Part shown: piece after piece, positions 6,996 through 15,729 of the stretch
How positions within the stretch are numbered: the first letter of the stretch is position 1
Layout of the letters: each line of letters starts with the position of its first letter
From: WS-11 sp035275545
Lineage (GTDB): Bacteria > Eisenbacteria > RBG-16-71-46
Length of the DNA stretch: 16,884 bases
Assembly: GCA_035275545.1 (NCBI GenBank)
Contig: DATEMP010000338.1
Location: 1 to 16,884 of the forward strand
Direction of reading: 5' to 3'
Made by a program: the position numbers and the translations under genes
The notes under the pieces: model-generated
What the model was told of the DNA's origin: nothing
Databases searched by the model: none
The model's input: only the letters and a program-made list of their open reading frames with translations

Positions 6996-9080
6996 ATGTG
7001 CGGAATCGCCGGACTGGTGCGTCACGACGAGCGGATCGACCTGGGGCGGCTGCACCACATGGCGCGGCTGCTCCGGCACCGCGGGCCGGATGACGAAGGC
7101 ATCGTGCTGGTCGATCCCGCGCGCGGCACGGCGCTGGCGATGGGCGGGCCGGACACGCCGCGCGACGTGTACGCGAGCAAGCACCGCTATTCGCCCGGCG
7201 CCCATCCGCTCGATCCCTCGGGCGCGTTCCGCGTGGGCTTCGCCCACCGCCGGCTCTCGATCGTCGACCTGAGCCCCGCCGGTCACCAGCCGATGTGCGA
7301 CCCCCAGGGCCGGTGCTGGATCGTCTACAACGGCGAGATCTACAACCACGTCGAGATCCGCCAGGAGCTCGAGGGGCTCGGCGTCGCCTTCCGAAGCACC
7401 AGCGACACCGAGGTGATCCTGGCCGCGTACCTCCAATGGGGGGCGGCGTGCCTCGAGCGCTTCAACGGCATGTTCGCGCTCGCCATCTGGGACACGCGCT
7501 CGCGCGAGCTGTTCTGCGCCCGCGACCGCTTCGGCGTGAAGCCGTTCTACTACCAGTGGGACGGCCGCGGGTTCGCGTTCGCCTCCGAGCCCGGGGCGCT
7601 GGTGCTCACGCAGCCGCGCCGCATCACGCCGCGGCTCGCCGCGATCCGTGACCTGGTGGCGCTCGACTGGGTGGACCACGAGGCGCACACGTTCTTCGCC
7701 GGGCTCATGCAGCTCCCGGGTGGCCACTATCTCGTTCTCGGTGAACGAGGGCTCGCGATCCGCCGCTGGTGGGCGCTCGATCCGTCGCGGCGCGCCACCG
7801 GTAACCCCGAGGCATGGCTCAACGAGTTCGCCGCGCGGTTCGACGACGCGGTGCGGCTGCGCCTGCGCGCCGACGTCGAGGTGGGCTCGTGCCTCTCGGG
7901 CGGCCTCGACTCGAGCGCGGTGGTCACCACCGCCGCCACCATGCTCGAGCGCCCGATCCACGCGTTCACGGTCGCCTACGACGAAGGCCCCGCCTACGAC
8001 GAGCGCTCGTTCGTGAGCGCCACCGTCGAGGCGGCGCGTGCCCGGTCGGACGTGGTCGTTCCGGACGGCACCGACTTCTGGGACACGTTCGAGCGCCTCG
8101 CCGAGCGACAGGACGAGCCGACCGCCGGGCCGGGGGTCTACTCGCAGTGGCATGTGATGGCTCTCGCGCACCGGCACGGGCTCAAGGTGCTGCTCGACGG
8201 CCAGGGCGGCGACGAGACGCTCGCCGGCTACTGGCGCTACCTGCCGCTCCGGCTCCGCGACCTGCTCGCCGAGGGGCGCTTCGGCGAGTTCGCGAGGAAC
8301 CTGGGCCCGGTCGCCGACCGCCTGGGGCTCTCGACCACGCTCGCGCTGGTCGCCGAGCCGCTGCTTCCCGCCCAGGTGTTCGCGCCGCTGCGCCGCCAGT
8401 TCGGCCAGGGCAAGGATCGGGCCCTCTCCGCATCGCTGCGCCGCCTGCCCGAGGAGACCCTCCAGCCGCCCGGGGGATACCCGACCTCGGTGTCGCGCCA
8501 GCAGGCGTTCGACACGCTCCAGCGGCTGCTGCCCTCGCTGCTCCGCTACGAGGACCGCAACAGCATGGCGTTCTCGATCGAGACCCGGCTGCCGTTCCTC
8601 GACTACCGGCTGGTCGAGTTCGTGTTCTCGCTTCCCGACGAGCAGCGTCTCGAGGGCACCACCACCAAGGCGATCATGCGCCGGGCGCTCGGCGGCCGCA
8701 TCCCGCCCGCGGTGCTCAGGCGCCAGGACAAGATGGGCTTCGAGACCCCGACCGACGTGTGGCTCCGGAGCCGCTTCGCGAACGACGTGCGCACGCGGCT
8801 GCTGCGCGACTCACCCCTCCATGACTGGCTCGAGCCCGCGGTGCTCGAGACCGAGCTCGAGGAGTACCTGTCGGGGCGGCGCGCGATCGGGCTCCAGATC
8901 TGGCGCTGGCTCTCGCTCGAGGCGTGGGGCCGGCGCTACATCGCCGGCGATCCGCGGGTGACCGAGCGACCGCTCGAGGTCCAGACCCATCCCGGGCTCC
9001 ACAAGTCCTATCGACAGGTGATCGAGATGCGCGCCCGCGACGAAGGGCCGGTCGAAAGGTCCACGCTCCAAGCCGGCTAG
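6996..9080 (+). CDS. asnB: Asparagine synthetase-like glutamine amidotransferase (AsnB family)
   Basis: 694 residues with the two AsnB domains. The N-terminal class II glutaminase starts MCGIAGL, so Cys2 is the nucleophile after Met removal. It continues with RHRGPDDEG at 27-35, VYNGEIYNH at 110-118 and SDTEV at 136-140. The synthetase domain has the ATP-binding PP-loop SGGLDSS at 301-307, DGQGGDE at 401-407 and RYEDRNSM at 517-524. The family makes asparagine from aspartate, glutamine and ATP, but members in surface-glycan loci are suspected of amidating other carboxylates such as uronic acids. Length exceeds E. coli AsnB (554), partly through an extra stretch of about 35 residues at 44-80 between GPDDEG and the AHRRLSI strand. 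A GGGAGG site 11 nt upstream fixes the start. The gene ends in TAG, overlapping the next GTG by one base. The symbol reflects family, not proven substrate. Confidence 0.93.
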   Translation: MCGIAGLVRHDERIDLGRLHHMARLLRHRGPDDEGIVLVDPARGTALAMGGPDTPRDVYASKHRYSPGAHPLDPSGAFRVGFAHRRLSIVDLSPAGHQPMCDPQGRCWIVYNGEIYNHVEIRQELEGLGVAFRSTSDTEVILAAYLQWGAACLERFNGMFALAIWDTRSRELFCARDRFGVKPFYYQWDGRGFAFASEPGALVLTQPRRITPRLAAIRDLVALDWVDHEAHTFFAGLMQLPGGHYLVLGERGLAIRRWWALDPSRRATGNPEAWLNEFAARFDDAVRLRLRADVEVGSCLSGGLDSSAVVTTAATMLERPIHAFTVAYDEGPAYDERSFVSATVEAARARSDVVVPDGTDFWDTFERLAERQDEPTAGPGVYSQWHVMALAHRHGLKVLLDGQGGDETLAGYWRYLPLRLRDLLAEGRFGEFARNLGPVADRLGLSTTLALVAEPLLPAQVFAPLRRQFGQGKDRALSASLRRLPEETLQPPGGYPTSVSRQQAFDTLQRLLPSLLRYEDRNSMAFSIETRLPFLDYRLVEFVFSLPDEQRLEGTTTKAIMRRALGGRIPPAVLRRQDKMGFETPTDVWLRSRFANDVRTRLLRDSPLHDWLEPAVLETELEEYLSGRRAIGLQIWRWLSLEAWGRRYIAGDPRVTERPLEVQTHPGLHKSYRQVIEMRARDEGPVERSTLQAG

Positions 9081-10207
9081 TGGACCTCCTCGCGCTGTCC
9101 GAAGTCCGCTGGGGCTACTTCCGCACGCGGAAGCAGTTCCTGCTCTCGCGCTTTCCCGACCGCTGGCGCGTGTTCTTCGCGCAGCCGCCGGGATCGGAAG
9201 GCGACGATCCCTGGACGCCGCGCCGCGAGGGCAACGTCACCTGCTTCACCGTGCCGTTCCTCAAGCCTTCGACCCGGCAGCCGCTCTACAACCTGGCGGC
9301 CGCCACCGCTCCGGGCCGGGCTCTCATCGAGGCGGCCGCGGCGCGCCACCTGCGCACCATGCTCGGGCGGCTCGGCGTCGAGCGCGATCCGGTGCTCATG
9401 GTCTCCAACATCTATAGCGCCGGCCTGCTTCCGTCGCTCGGGCGCCGGCTGGCGGTCTACGACTACAACGACAACCCGTTCCAGTTCGCGGGCTCGCCAC
9501 CCTGGGCGCGCGGCTACTGGCGGCGGGCGCTCGGGCAGTCGGACCTGATCTTCGCGGTCTCCGAGTACTACCGGCGGCAGCTCGCGTCCGAGACCGACAA
9601 GCCGGTCGTCCGGCTCGGCAACGGGGTCGAGTTCGACCACTTCGCCCGTCCGCGCCCGGTGCCCGAGTCGCTCGACCGACTGCCGCGGCCGCGGATCGTC
9701 TACCTGGGGCTGCTCTCGCACTTCCTCGATTTCGACGCGCTCGAAGCCCTGCGCCAGGCGCGGCGCGGCGGCACGCTGGTCCTGATCGGCCCGCGCAGCC
9801 CGGCGACCGAGGCGAAGGTGCGGGATCTGGCGTCCCGCGAGGGGGTGGCGCTGCTCCCGGCCTGTCCCTACGCCGAGGCCCCGGCCCATCTCCAGGCCTG
9901 CGATGTCGGTGTGATACCTTTCCGGGCACTCGACCCCTTCGTGCAGGGTATCAACCCCAATAAGGTGTACCAGTACCTGGCCTCAGGCCTCCCCGTGGTG
10001 ACCACGCCCTTGCTCGATCTGTCTCCCGCCGTCCGCCATCTCCAGTACGCCTCCGAGCCGCAAGCGTTCGCGGCCGCGGTGGGCGTGGCGCTCGACGAGT
10101 CCCGCGATGCCGAGGCGTGCCGCGCGCTCGCCAAGCCCTACGACTGGAATGCGATCGCGGCCCGGATGGTGTCCGAGATCGAGCGCCGGATCGAACCCCG
10201 TCCCTAG
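9080..10207 (+). CDS. GT-B glycosyltransferase, TuaH-like
   Basis: 375 residues. The N-terminus (VDLLALSEVRWGYFRTRKQFLLSRF) resembles the opening of TuaH-like glycosyltransferases, where a short strand and a Trp precede an Arg-rich helix. YDYNDN at 127-132 takes the place of the YDxxDD motif of this group. The SEYYRRQL helix and LGNGVEFDHF follow. The C-terminal donor domain has a NPNK motif at 292-295 within INPNKVYQYLASGLPVVTT, typical of the group. Start GTG at 9080 shares its first base with the upstream TAG. No good Shine-Dalgarno is visible, so translation may depend on coupling to the AsnB-like gene. The next in-frame ATG (9359) would remove the conserved N-terminus. It probably transfers a sugar onto the lipid-linked or cell-wall glycan; the specific sugar is unknown. 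Confidence 0.85.
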   Translation: MDLLALSEVRWGYFRTRKQFLLSRFPDRWRVFFAQPPGSEGDDPWTPRREGNVTCFTVPFLKPSTRQPLYNLAAATAPGRALIEAAAARHLRTMLGRLGVERDPVLMVSNIYSAGLLPSLGRRLAVYDYNDNPFQFAGSPPWARGYWRRALGQSDLIFAVSEYYRRQLASETDKPVVRLGNGVEFDHFARPRPVPESLDRLPRPRIVYLGLLSHFLDFDALEALRQARRGGTLVLIGPRSPATEAKVRDLASREGVALLPACPYAEAPAHLQACDVGVIPFRALDPFVQGINPNKVYQYLASGLPVVTTPLLDLSPAVRHLQYASEPQAFAAAVGVALDESRDAEACRALAKPYDWNAIAARMVSEIERRIEPRP

Positions 10208-10235
10208 CCACCGACCACCCCGAGACACCTTCCGG

Positions 10236-12665
10236 ATGGCCGAGAAGAAGCCCAGGCCGCGCAAGAGCCCGCCTGCACGACCGCCCGTCACCCTGTCCAC
10301 CGGGTGGGCGGCGGCGGTGCTGGGGCTGCTGGTGGTGATCTTCTTCCACCAGCTGGTGGTGGGCGGGAAGACCTTCGTCTCGCCCGACGCGATCGCCCCG
10401 GCGGGATTCGTGCGGGTGGGCGAGCAGATGCTCTACAAGGAGCACGTCTACCCGCTCTGGAACCCGTTCGTGTTCCTGGGCATGCCGTCGTTCGCGAGCG
10501 GCGCGTACAACCCGCTCATCTACCCGCCCGACTGGCCGGTCGCCCTGGTGCAGAAGATCCTGCCGTTCCTGCCCGACATGACGTGGATGCTCATCTATTA
10601 CGTGGCGGCGGGGCTGGGCGTGTTCCTGCTCGCGCGCGAGTGGGGCGCGTCGGCGGAGGGTGCGCTGCTGGGTGCGGTGGCGTTCGTGTTCGCGCCCAAC
10701 CTGGTCGCGGTCGGATCGCACGGTCACGGCAGCCAGCTCGTGAACTCGGCGTGGCTGCCGATCATGCTCTGGCTCGCCGCGCGCTGGATGCGCGCCGGAG
10801 GACTCGCCGAGCTCGGCGGCCTGGCGCTCGCGGGCGGGTTCCAGATGCTGCGCGGCCACGCGCAGATCGCCTTCTACACCTGGCTCGCGATCGGGATCCT
10901 CGCGGGCGTCGAGGTGGTGGTGGCGCTGCTGCGGCCCGCCTCGGCGTCGGCGCCGCTGCCCGCCAAGCTGGTGCGCGCGGGTGGGATTCTCGCGGCGATG
11001 CTGCTGGCGTTCGGGATCGCCGGCTTCTACAACCTGCCGCTCCGCGACTACGCGCGCTGGTCGATCCGCGGCGGCGGAGAGGGCGGGGGCGTGGGCATCG
11101 GGTACGCGACCCAGTGGTCGATGGGGCCCTGGGAGCTGCCCGCGATCGTCGCGCCCTGGGCGGTGGGGTTCGGCGGCCAGACCTACTGGGGCGGGATGCC
11201 GTTCACCGACTACCCCAACGCCTACATGGGGATGGTGGCGGTGCTGCTCGCGCTGTTCGCTGTGCTCGACAACGGGGCGCCCCGCATCTTCGCCGCGCTG
11301 CTCGCCCTGGTGGCGCTCACGATCTCGTTCGGGAGCCACTTCCCGCTCTACCAGCTCCTCTACGACCACCTGCCGCTCTTCAACAAGTTCCGCGTGCCGG
11401 TGATGATCATCCTGCTCTTCCAGCTCGCGATCGCGCTCGGGGCGGCGTGGGGTGCGTCCCGCGTGCTCGCGGAGCGCCCGCCCGGATCGCAGCGGCCGCT
11501 CACCGGCCGTCTCATGATCGGTGCGGCGGTCGCGCTGGGCGTGATGCTGCTCCTGGGCGTCGCGGGACAGGACGCATGGCGCGAGAGCTACGTGCGCTCG
11601 GCGATGGCGCACCACCCGGACTACCCGCGCGACGCGGCGCTGTTCGCCCAGGCGCGCTACGCCACCGACCTCGCGCGCGCCGCCTTCCTCGGGCTCGGCG
11701 CACTCGCGCTGCTGTGGCTCGCGCGTGCCGGGAAGCTCTCCGCGAGCGTGGCCGCGGCCGGAGTGCTGGTGCTGCTGCTCATCGAGCTCTGGCCGGTGAG
11801 CGGCCAGGTCATGGCGCCGGTGATCGGCGAGCGGCGCGCGGCGAGCCTCGATGCCGGCCGCGACGACGTGGTGCAGTTCCTCGAGCAGGCGGGTCCGGTG
11901 GGGAGCTTCCGCATCTATCCGGTCGAGGAGTTCCAGAGCAACCGCTTCGCGGGGTTCGCCATCGCCTCGGTGGGCGGAGCGCATGCCGCCAAGCCCAAGC
12001 TCATCCAGGACTATCTGGAGAAGCCGGCGCTCGCCGTGAACCCGCACTGGCTTAGGCTCCTCAACGTGCGCTTCCTGGTCACGCGCCAGGCGGTCGACTC
12101 GGCGCAGGTCGCGGCCGCCGGACTGCCCGGCATGCGCCCGGTCTTCCAGGGGAGCGGCGGTACGGTGCTCGAGATGCCGGACTGGCTCCCGCGCGCCACG
12201 GTGGTGGGGCAGTCGCGGGTGGTGAGCCCGGCGCGCGCGATCCTGGATTCCGTTGCCGCCGGGAGCGCCGACGCCTCGCGCGTCACCTACCTCGAGCAGG
12301 ACCAGGGGCTCGCCCTCGGTCCGGTCGAGGGCGCCAAGGCCACGATCGCCCGCTACCGCCTGAACGACGTCTCGGTCGACGTCGAGACGCCGGCGCCCGG
12401 TCTGCTCCGGCTCGCCGACCTCTGGTACCCGGACTGGACCGCGACCGTGGACGGCAAGCCCGAGCGGATTCTCAAGGCCGACTACCTGCTGCGCGCGGTC
12501 CCGGTGCCGGCCGGCCGGCATCGCGTCGAGTTCCGGTTCCAATCGGCCGCGATGCGGACCGGGCTCATGCTCTCGATCGCCTCCCTGGCCGCCACGCTCG
12601 CCCTGCTGGTCTTCGGGCTCTTGCGGCGCCGTCGGCCGCCGGCGCCCGCGGCGGGAGCGGCGTGA
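10236..12665 (+). CDS. YfhO family membrane protein (putative GT-C glycosyltransferase)
   Basis: 809 residues with a basic Pro/Lys/Arg-rich cytoplasmic N-terminus (about 1-20), then a membrane core of around a dozen segments. A non-membrane C-terminal domain (about 560-770) follows, then a last membrane helix (about 772-795) and an RRRRPP tail. Family markers are the PLWNPFVFLGMPSFASG region around W75 in the first large outer loop, and WYPDWTATVDGK at 730-741, typical of the YfhO C-terminus. YfhO proteins in Firmicutes are implicated in glycosylating teichoic acids with polyprenyl-phosphate-linked sugar on the outer face of the membrane. The DPM1-like gene that follows directly would supply such a donor; this pairing is inference. 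ATG at 10236 is chosen for its position after the previous stop and its cytoplasm-like N-terminus. No clear Shine-Dalgarno precedes it, so the start is less sure than the frame. Confidence 0.9.
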   Translation: MAEKKPRPRKSPPARPPVTLSTGWAAAVLGLLVVIFFHQLVVGGKTFVSPDAIAPAGFVRVGEQMLYKEHVYPLWNPFVFLGMPSFASGAYNPLIYPPDWPVALVQKILPFLPDMTWMLIYYVAAGLGVFLLAREWGASAEGALLGAVAFVFAPNLVAVGSHGHGSQLVNSAWLPIMLWLAARWMRAGGLAELGGLALAGGFQMLRGHAQIAFYTWLAIGILAGVEVVVALLRPASASAPLPAKLVRAGGILAAMLLAFGIAGFYNLPLRDYARWSIRGGGEGGGVGIGYATQWSMGPWELPAIVAPWAVGFGGQTYWGGMPFTDYPNAYMGMVAVLLALFAVLDNGAPRIFAALLALVALTISFGSHFPLYQLLYDHLPLFNKFRVPVMIILLFQLAIALGAAWGASRVLAERPPGSQRPLTGRLMIGAAVALGVMLLLGVAGQDAWRESYVRSAMAHHPDYPRDAALFAQARYATDLARAAFLGLGALALLWLARAGKLSASVAAAGVLVLLLIELWPVSGQVMAPVIGERRAASLDAGRDDVVQFLEQAGPVGSFRIYPVEEFQSNRFAGFAIASVGGAHAAKPKLIQDYLEKPALAVNPHWLRLLNVRFLVTRQAVDSAQVAAAGLPGMRPVFQGSGGTVLEMPDWLPRATVVGQSRVVSPARAILDSVAAGSADASRVTYLEQDQGLALGPVEGAKATIARYRLNDVSVDVETPAPGLLRLADLWYPDWTATVDGKPERILKADYLLRAVPVPAGRHRVEFRFQSAAMRTGLMLSIASLAATLALLVFGLLRRRRPPAPAAGAA

Positions 12666-13381
12666 TGGAGAAGCTCGTCATCATCCCCACCTACAACGAA
12701 GTCGAGAACATCGGCGTGCTCCTGGACCAACTGCTGGCGCTTCCGTTCGGGCTCGAGGTGCTGGTCGTGGACGACGCCTCGCCGGACGGCACCGCCGCCC
12801 TGGTGCAGGAGAAGATGGCCGGGACACCCCGGGTCCACCTGCTCCGGCGGCCCGGCAAGATGGGCCTGGGCTCTGCCTACCGGGACGGGTTCCGCTACGC
12901 GCTCGACCACGGGGCGGAGCTCATCTTCGAGATGGATGCCGACTTCTCGCACGACCCCCTGGCAATCGGAAGCTTCATCGAGGCGTCCCGGGACGCCGAC
13001 GTCGTGCTCGGGTCCCGGTACATCGGCGGGGTGCGGGTGGTGAACTGGCCCCTCAATCGGCTCATCCTCTCCCGGTCCGCCAACGTGTACACTCGTCTCA
13101 TCACGGGTCTGCCGGTCCACGACGCCACGGGCGGCTTCAAATGCTTCCGCCGCCGTGCGCTCGAGGGCATCCGGCTCGACCAGGTCCGCTCCGACGGGTA
13201 TGCGTTCCAGATCGAGGTGTCCTTCAAGTGCTGGAAGCGCGGATTCAAGATCCGCGAGATACCGATCGTGTTCGTGGACCGGCGGGCCGGGGTATCCAAG
13301 ATGAACCGGCGCATCATCTGGGAAGCGGCCGGCATGGTGTGGCGGCTCCGCCTCATGAGCCTGCTCGGCCACTGGGACTAG
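12665..13381 (+). CDS. Polyprenol-phosphate mannosyltransferase (DPM1-like GT2)
   Basis: 238-residue GT-A enzyme. IIPTYNE at 6-12, VVDDASPDGT at 34-43, EMDADFSHDP at 89-98 with metal-binding D91-x-D93, and DATGGFKCFRR are near-diagnostic of the dolichol/polyprenol phosphate mannose synthase family. The enzyme moves mannose (sometimes glucose) from a nucleotide sugar to polyprenyl phosphate at the cytoplasmic face of the membrane. It lacks the C-terminal membrane helices found in some bacterial relatives, as in human DPM1. Its product is used by GT-C transferases, and two GT-C-like genes lie in the same operon. ATG at 12665 overlaps the YfhO stop by one base and has GGGAG at 12653-12657, 7 nt upstream. 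GTG at 12662 is an alternative start, adding one codon. Sugar identity is inferred from family. Confidence 0.93.
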   Translation: MEKLVIIPTYNEVENIGVLLDQLLALPFGLEVLVVDDASPDGTAALVQEKMAGTPRVHLLRRPGKMGLGSAYRDGFRYALDHGAELIFEMDADFSHDPLAIGSFIEASRDADVVLGSRYIGGVRVVNWPLNRLILSRSANVYTRLITGLPVHDATGGFKCFRRRALEGIRLDQVRSDGYAFQIEVSFKCWKRGFKIREIPIVFVDRRAGVSKMNRRIIWEAAGMVWRLRLMSLLGHWD

Positions 13382-13383
13382 GC

Positions 13384-15684
13384 ATGCCCGTGCTCCTTCG
13401 AAGACGCCGCATCGTGGCGGCCCTGATCGCGGCCTTCGGGCTGCCCGTGGCCGGCGGGTCCGCGAACGCCGCCGACCTCGCCTGGCAGACCCATCTGCGC
13501 ACCAAGGACTTCACCGACGTGGTGGTGACCGGCGCCGCGGTCTGGTGCGCGACCGGAGAAGCGGGCCTGCTGCGCTTCGACCGGGGCACGTCGCAGTTCA
13601 CCTCGATCGTCCGCGAGCCGGGCTCGATCGCGAGCAACCACCTCACCAGCGTCACCTACGACCGCATCGGCCGCCTGTGGGTGGGCACCTTCGCCTCGGG
13701 CGTGAGCCGCCTGTCGGCGGACGAAAGCACGTGGGAGCTGGTGAACGCCTTCGACGGCCTGCCGTCGGACAGCGTCACCACCATCACGGTGGCGGGGGAC
13801 ACGCTCTGGATCGGCACCCGCCGCGGCATCGCGCTCTGGGACGGCCGCCAGGTACTGGGATCGCTGCCCGACGGCAACACGCTCTCGTTCGACACCACGT
13901 TCGTGAGCCCGGCGATCACCGGCGTGGAGCAGATGGGCGACACGCTCTGGCTCTCGACCCCGCGCGGTGTGGGCTTCGCCCGGGTGAGCGCCAACCTCTC
14001 GGACTGGCGCAAGGCGAACGCCGGCCTGCCCACCACCGCGGTCGAACACCTGGCGAGCGACGGCAAGACGCTCTACGCCCAGGCGAACGGGTTCGTTTAC
14101 CGCTGGGAGCCGGACAGCACCAAGTGGCTCTCGATCGGGTTCATCGGCATCGTGCACAGCCTCGAGTCGGAGAACGGCACCGTGCTGGTCTCGACCGAAT
14201 CGGGCGTCTGGTACCACCGCTCCGACAACCCGCTCTTCATCCTGATCCAGAACTCGCCGGCCTCGATTCCCACCGGCGGCGACGACCCCGAGCCGTCGAT
14301 GGATCCCGCGACCGGCCGGTTGTTCGCGGCCGGCCGCTCCACGCTCGATCCGCCCACCGACCGGCAGCCGCGGCTCTGGGTGCAGCCCGACACCAACCTC
14401 GCCTGGACGCCGTACACGCCGACCGGGCCGCCGGGCAACACCTACTGCAACATCGTCATCGACGGGCCGCGCGTCTACGCCGCCACCCGCAACGAAGGGA
14501 TCGGGCGCTGGGACGGTAGCTCCTGGTTCGGCTGGCCGCCCACCGCGTGCCTGAACTGCCCCGATACCTTTCGCAAGGCGGACGAGGTATTCGCGATGGC
14601 GGTGGACGCGGGCGGGCACAAGTGGGTGGCGTGCTGGAGTTCGGCCATGGAGCGCTTCGACGACTCGGTGGATCCCGACCAGTTCACGCACATCTGGGAG
14701 GCGGGCACCGGCGACCGCCGGCACACGCTGGCGTTCGGCGCCGCGGCCGACCTGAACGGCGGCGTGTGGTTCGGCATGGACACCGACAACACCGAGACCG
14801 TGACCCCGCTCGGGCTCGACTACTACGACGGCACCGGCGCCCACGTCGGCACCTGGGGCCCGGGCTCGCCGCCCAACAGCCTGGTGCGCGCCGCCAAGAT
14901 CCGCGCGGTCTCGGTGGACGTCGCCGGGCGCGTGTGGATCGGCTACGCGGGCGGCGCCAACAGCGGCGTCGACGACTTCACCGGGTTCCCCCAGTCGGGG
15001 GTCGGCTCGGACTTCCACTCGGTCTCCGGCACCGGGAGCTTCGACGTGTGGGCGATGGTCGCGCACGGCGACTCGATCTGGGTGCTCACCGACCGTGACC
15101 TGCGCCGCATCGGCCGCGTCACCCGGGTGCTCTCGGGGACCAGCTACGAGACGCCCGCCGGCCGGCCGCTCGGCATGCGCCTCATGGACGTGGCGCCCAA
15201 CGGCGACGTGTACGTGGGGAGCGAGGAAGGGGTGCGCCGCTACCGGCCCAACGCCACGCCGATCGACTACACCGACCAGAACTCGCCGCTCGCCTCGAAC
15301 GACGTGCGGGCGATCGCCGTGGACCGCGCGACCGGGATGGTGTGGTTCGGCACCTCGGAGGGCTTGAACCGCTTCGACCCCGCCTACGTCCCGGACGCGA
15401 TCCCGCCGGGTGCGGAGGACACCCTGGTCGTCTTCCCCAACCCCGCGACGCTCACCGGGCTCGGCATCCAGCTCCGCCTGCAGGGCGTGTCGGCCGGCTA
15501 CCAGGGCGGCATCTACGACCTGCGCGGGCGGCTGCTCCACTCCTTCGCCACCTCCAGCCGCGGCCAGGTGTTCTGGAACGGGCGTGACGACAACGGCGAG
15601 ATGGTGAAACCGGGCGTCTACTTCGTGCGCGCCGAAGGCGCCGGCGGATTGATCGCGCGCACGCGCTTCGTGCTGCTCCACTGA
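13384..15684 (+). CDS. Exported beta-propeller protein with C-terminal FlgD-Ig/T9SS-like sorting domain
   Basis: 766 residues. The signal peptide has a basic stretch (RRRR at 6-9), a hydrophobic core at 10-23, and probable cleavage after ANA at 27-29. The body is made of repeats of the two-component-regulator-propeller type (a hydrophobic-W-hydrophobic-G-T core followed by a glycine and a strand), with cores at W99, W142, W189, W518, W566 and W654. This suggests one or two propellers. After a proline-rich linker at about 668-680 comes a domain with VFPNPA from 683, YDLRGR at 711-716, WNGRDDNG at 731-738 and GVYFVRAEG, ending RTRFVLLH. This is the FlgD-Ig / type IX secretion C-terminal signal architecture. 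No histidine kinase domain is present, so it is not a sensor kinase. It starts 2 nt after the DPM1-like gene. The function of the propeller is unknown; cell-surface binding is likely. Confidence 0.85.
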   Translation: MPVLLRRRRIVAALIAAFGLPVAGGSANAADLAWQTHLRTKDFTDVVVTGAAVWCATGEAGLLRFDRGTSQFTSIVREPGSIASNHLTSVTYDRIGRLWVGTFASGVSRLSADESTWELVNAFDGLPSDSVTTITVAGDTLWIGTRRGIALWDGRQVLGSLPDGNTLSFDTTFVSPAITGVEQMGDTLWLSTPRGVGFARVSANLSDWRKANAGLPTTAVEHLASDGKTLYAQANGFVYRWEPDSTKWLSIGFIGIVHSLESENGTVLVSTESGVWYHRSDNPLFILIQNSPASIPTGGDDPEPSMDPATGRLFAAGRSTLDPPTDRQPRLWVQPDTNLAWTPYTPTGPPGNTYCNIVIDGPRVYAATRNEGIGRWDGSSWFGWPPTACLNCPDTFRKADEVFAMAVDAGGHKWVACWSSAMERFDDSVDPDQFTHIWEAGTGDRRHTLAFGAAADLNGGVWFGMDTDNTETVTPLGLDYYDGTGAHVGTWGPGSPPNSLVRAAKIRAVSVDVAGRVWIGYAGGANSGVDDFTGFPQSGVGSDFHSVSGTGSFDVWAMVAHGDSIWVLTDRDLRRIGRVTRVLSGTSYETPAGRPLGMRLMDVAPNGDVYVGSEEGVRRYRPNATPIDYTDQNSPLASNDVRAIAVDRATGMVWFGTSEGLNRFDPAYVPDAIPPGAEDTLVVFPNPATLTGLGIQLRLQGVSAGYQGGIYDLRGRLLHSFATSSRGQVFWNGRDDNGEMVKPGVYFVRAEGAGGLIARTRFVLLH

Positions 15685-15724
15685 GCCCTCCGGCCGCGGG
15701 GGTGCTCCGGGACGCGCGCATCGC

Positions 15725-15729
15725 GGAGG
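15725..15729 (+). promoter_or_regulatory. Shine-Dalgarno for the GTG start at 15734
   Basis: GGAGG, 4 nt before GTG at 15734, in the 49-nt gap after the propeller gene. It supports the GTG start. The gap is the longest in the window but shows neither a T-rich terminator nor recognisable promoter boxes. Confidence 0.6.

Noticed and set aside
10107..10235. Upstream in-frame start (ATG 10107) for the YfhO gene
   Set aside because: It would overlap the preceding glycosyltransferase by about 100 nt and add an Arg/Pro/Ser-rich stretch with no family match. MAEKK at 10236 is a more natural N-terminus.
9951..12542. Minus-strand open frame of 863 codons opposite the YfhO gene
   Set aside because: Same low-complexity Arg/His/Glu/Gln composition as other shadow frames. 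The + strand frame carries YfhO motifs and membrane helices.
13384..15684. Reading the propeller protein as a two-component sensor
   Set aside because: Propeller repeats of this type often sit on hybrid histidine kinases, but here no transmembrane helix, histidine kinase or receiver domain follows. The protein ends in a sorting-type Ig domain instead.
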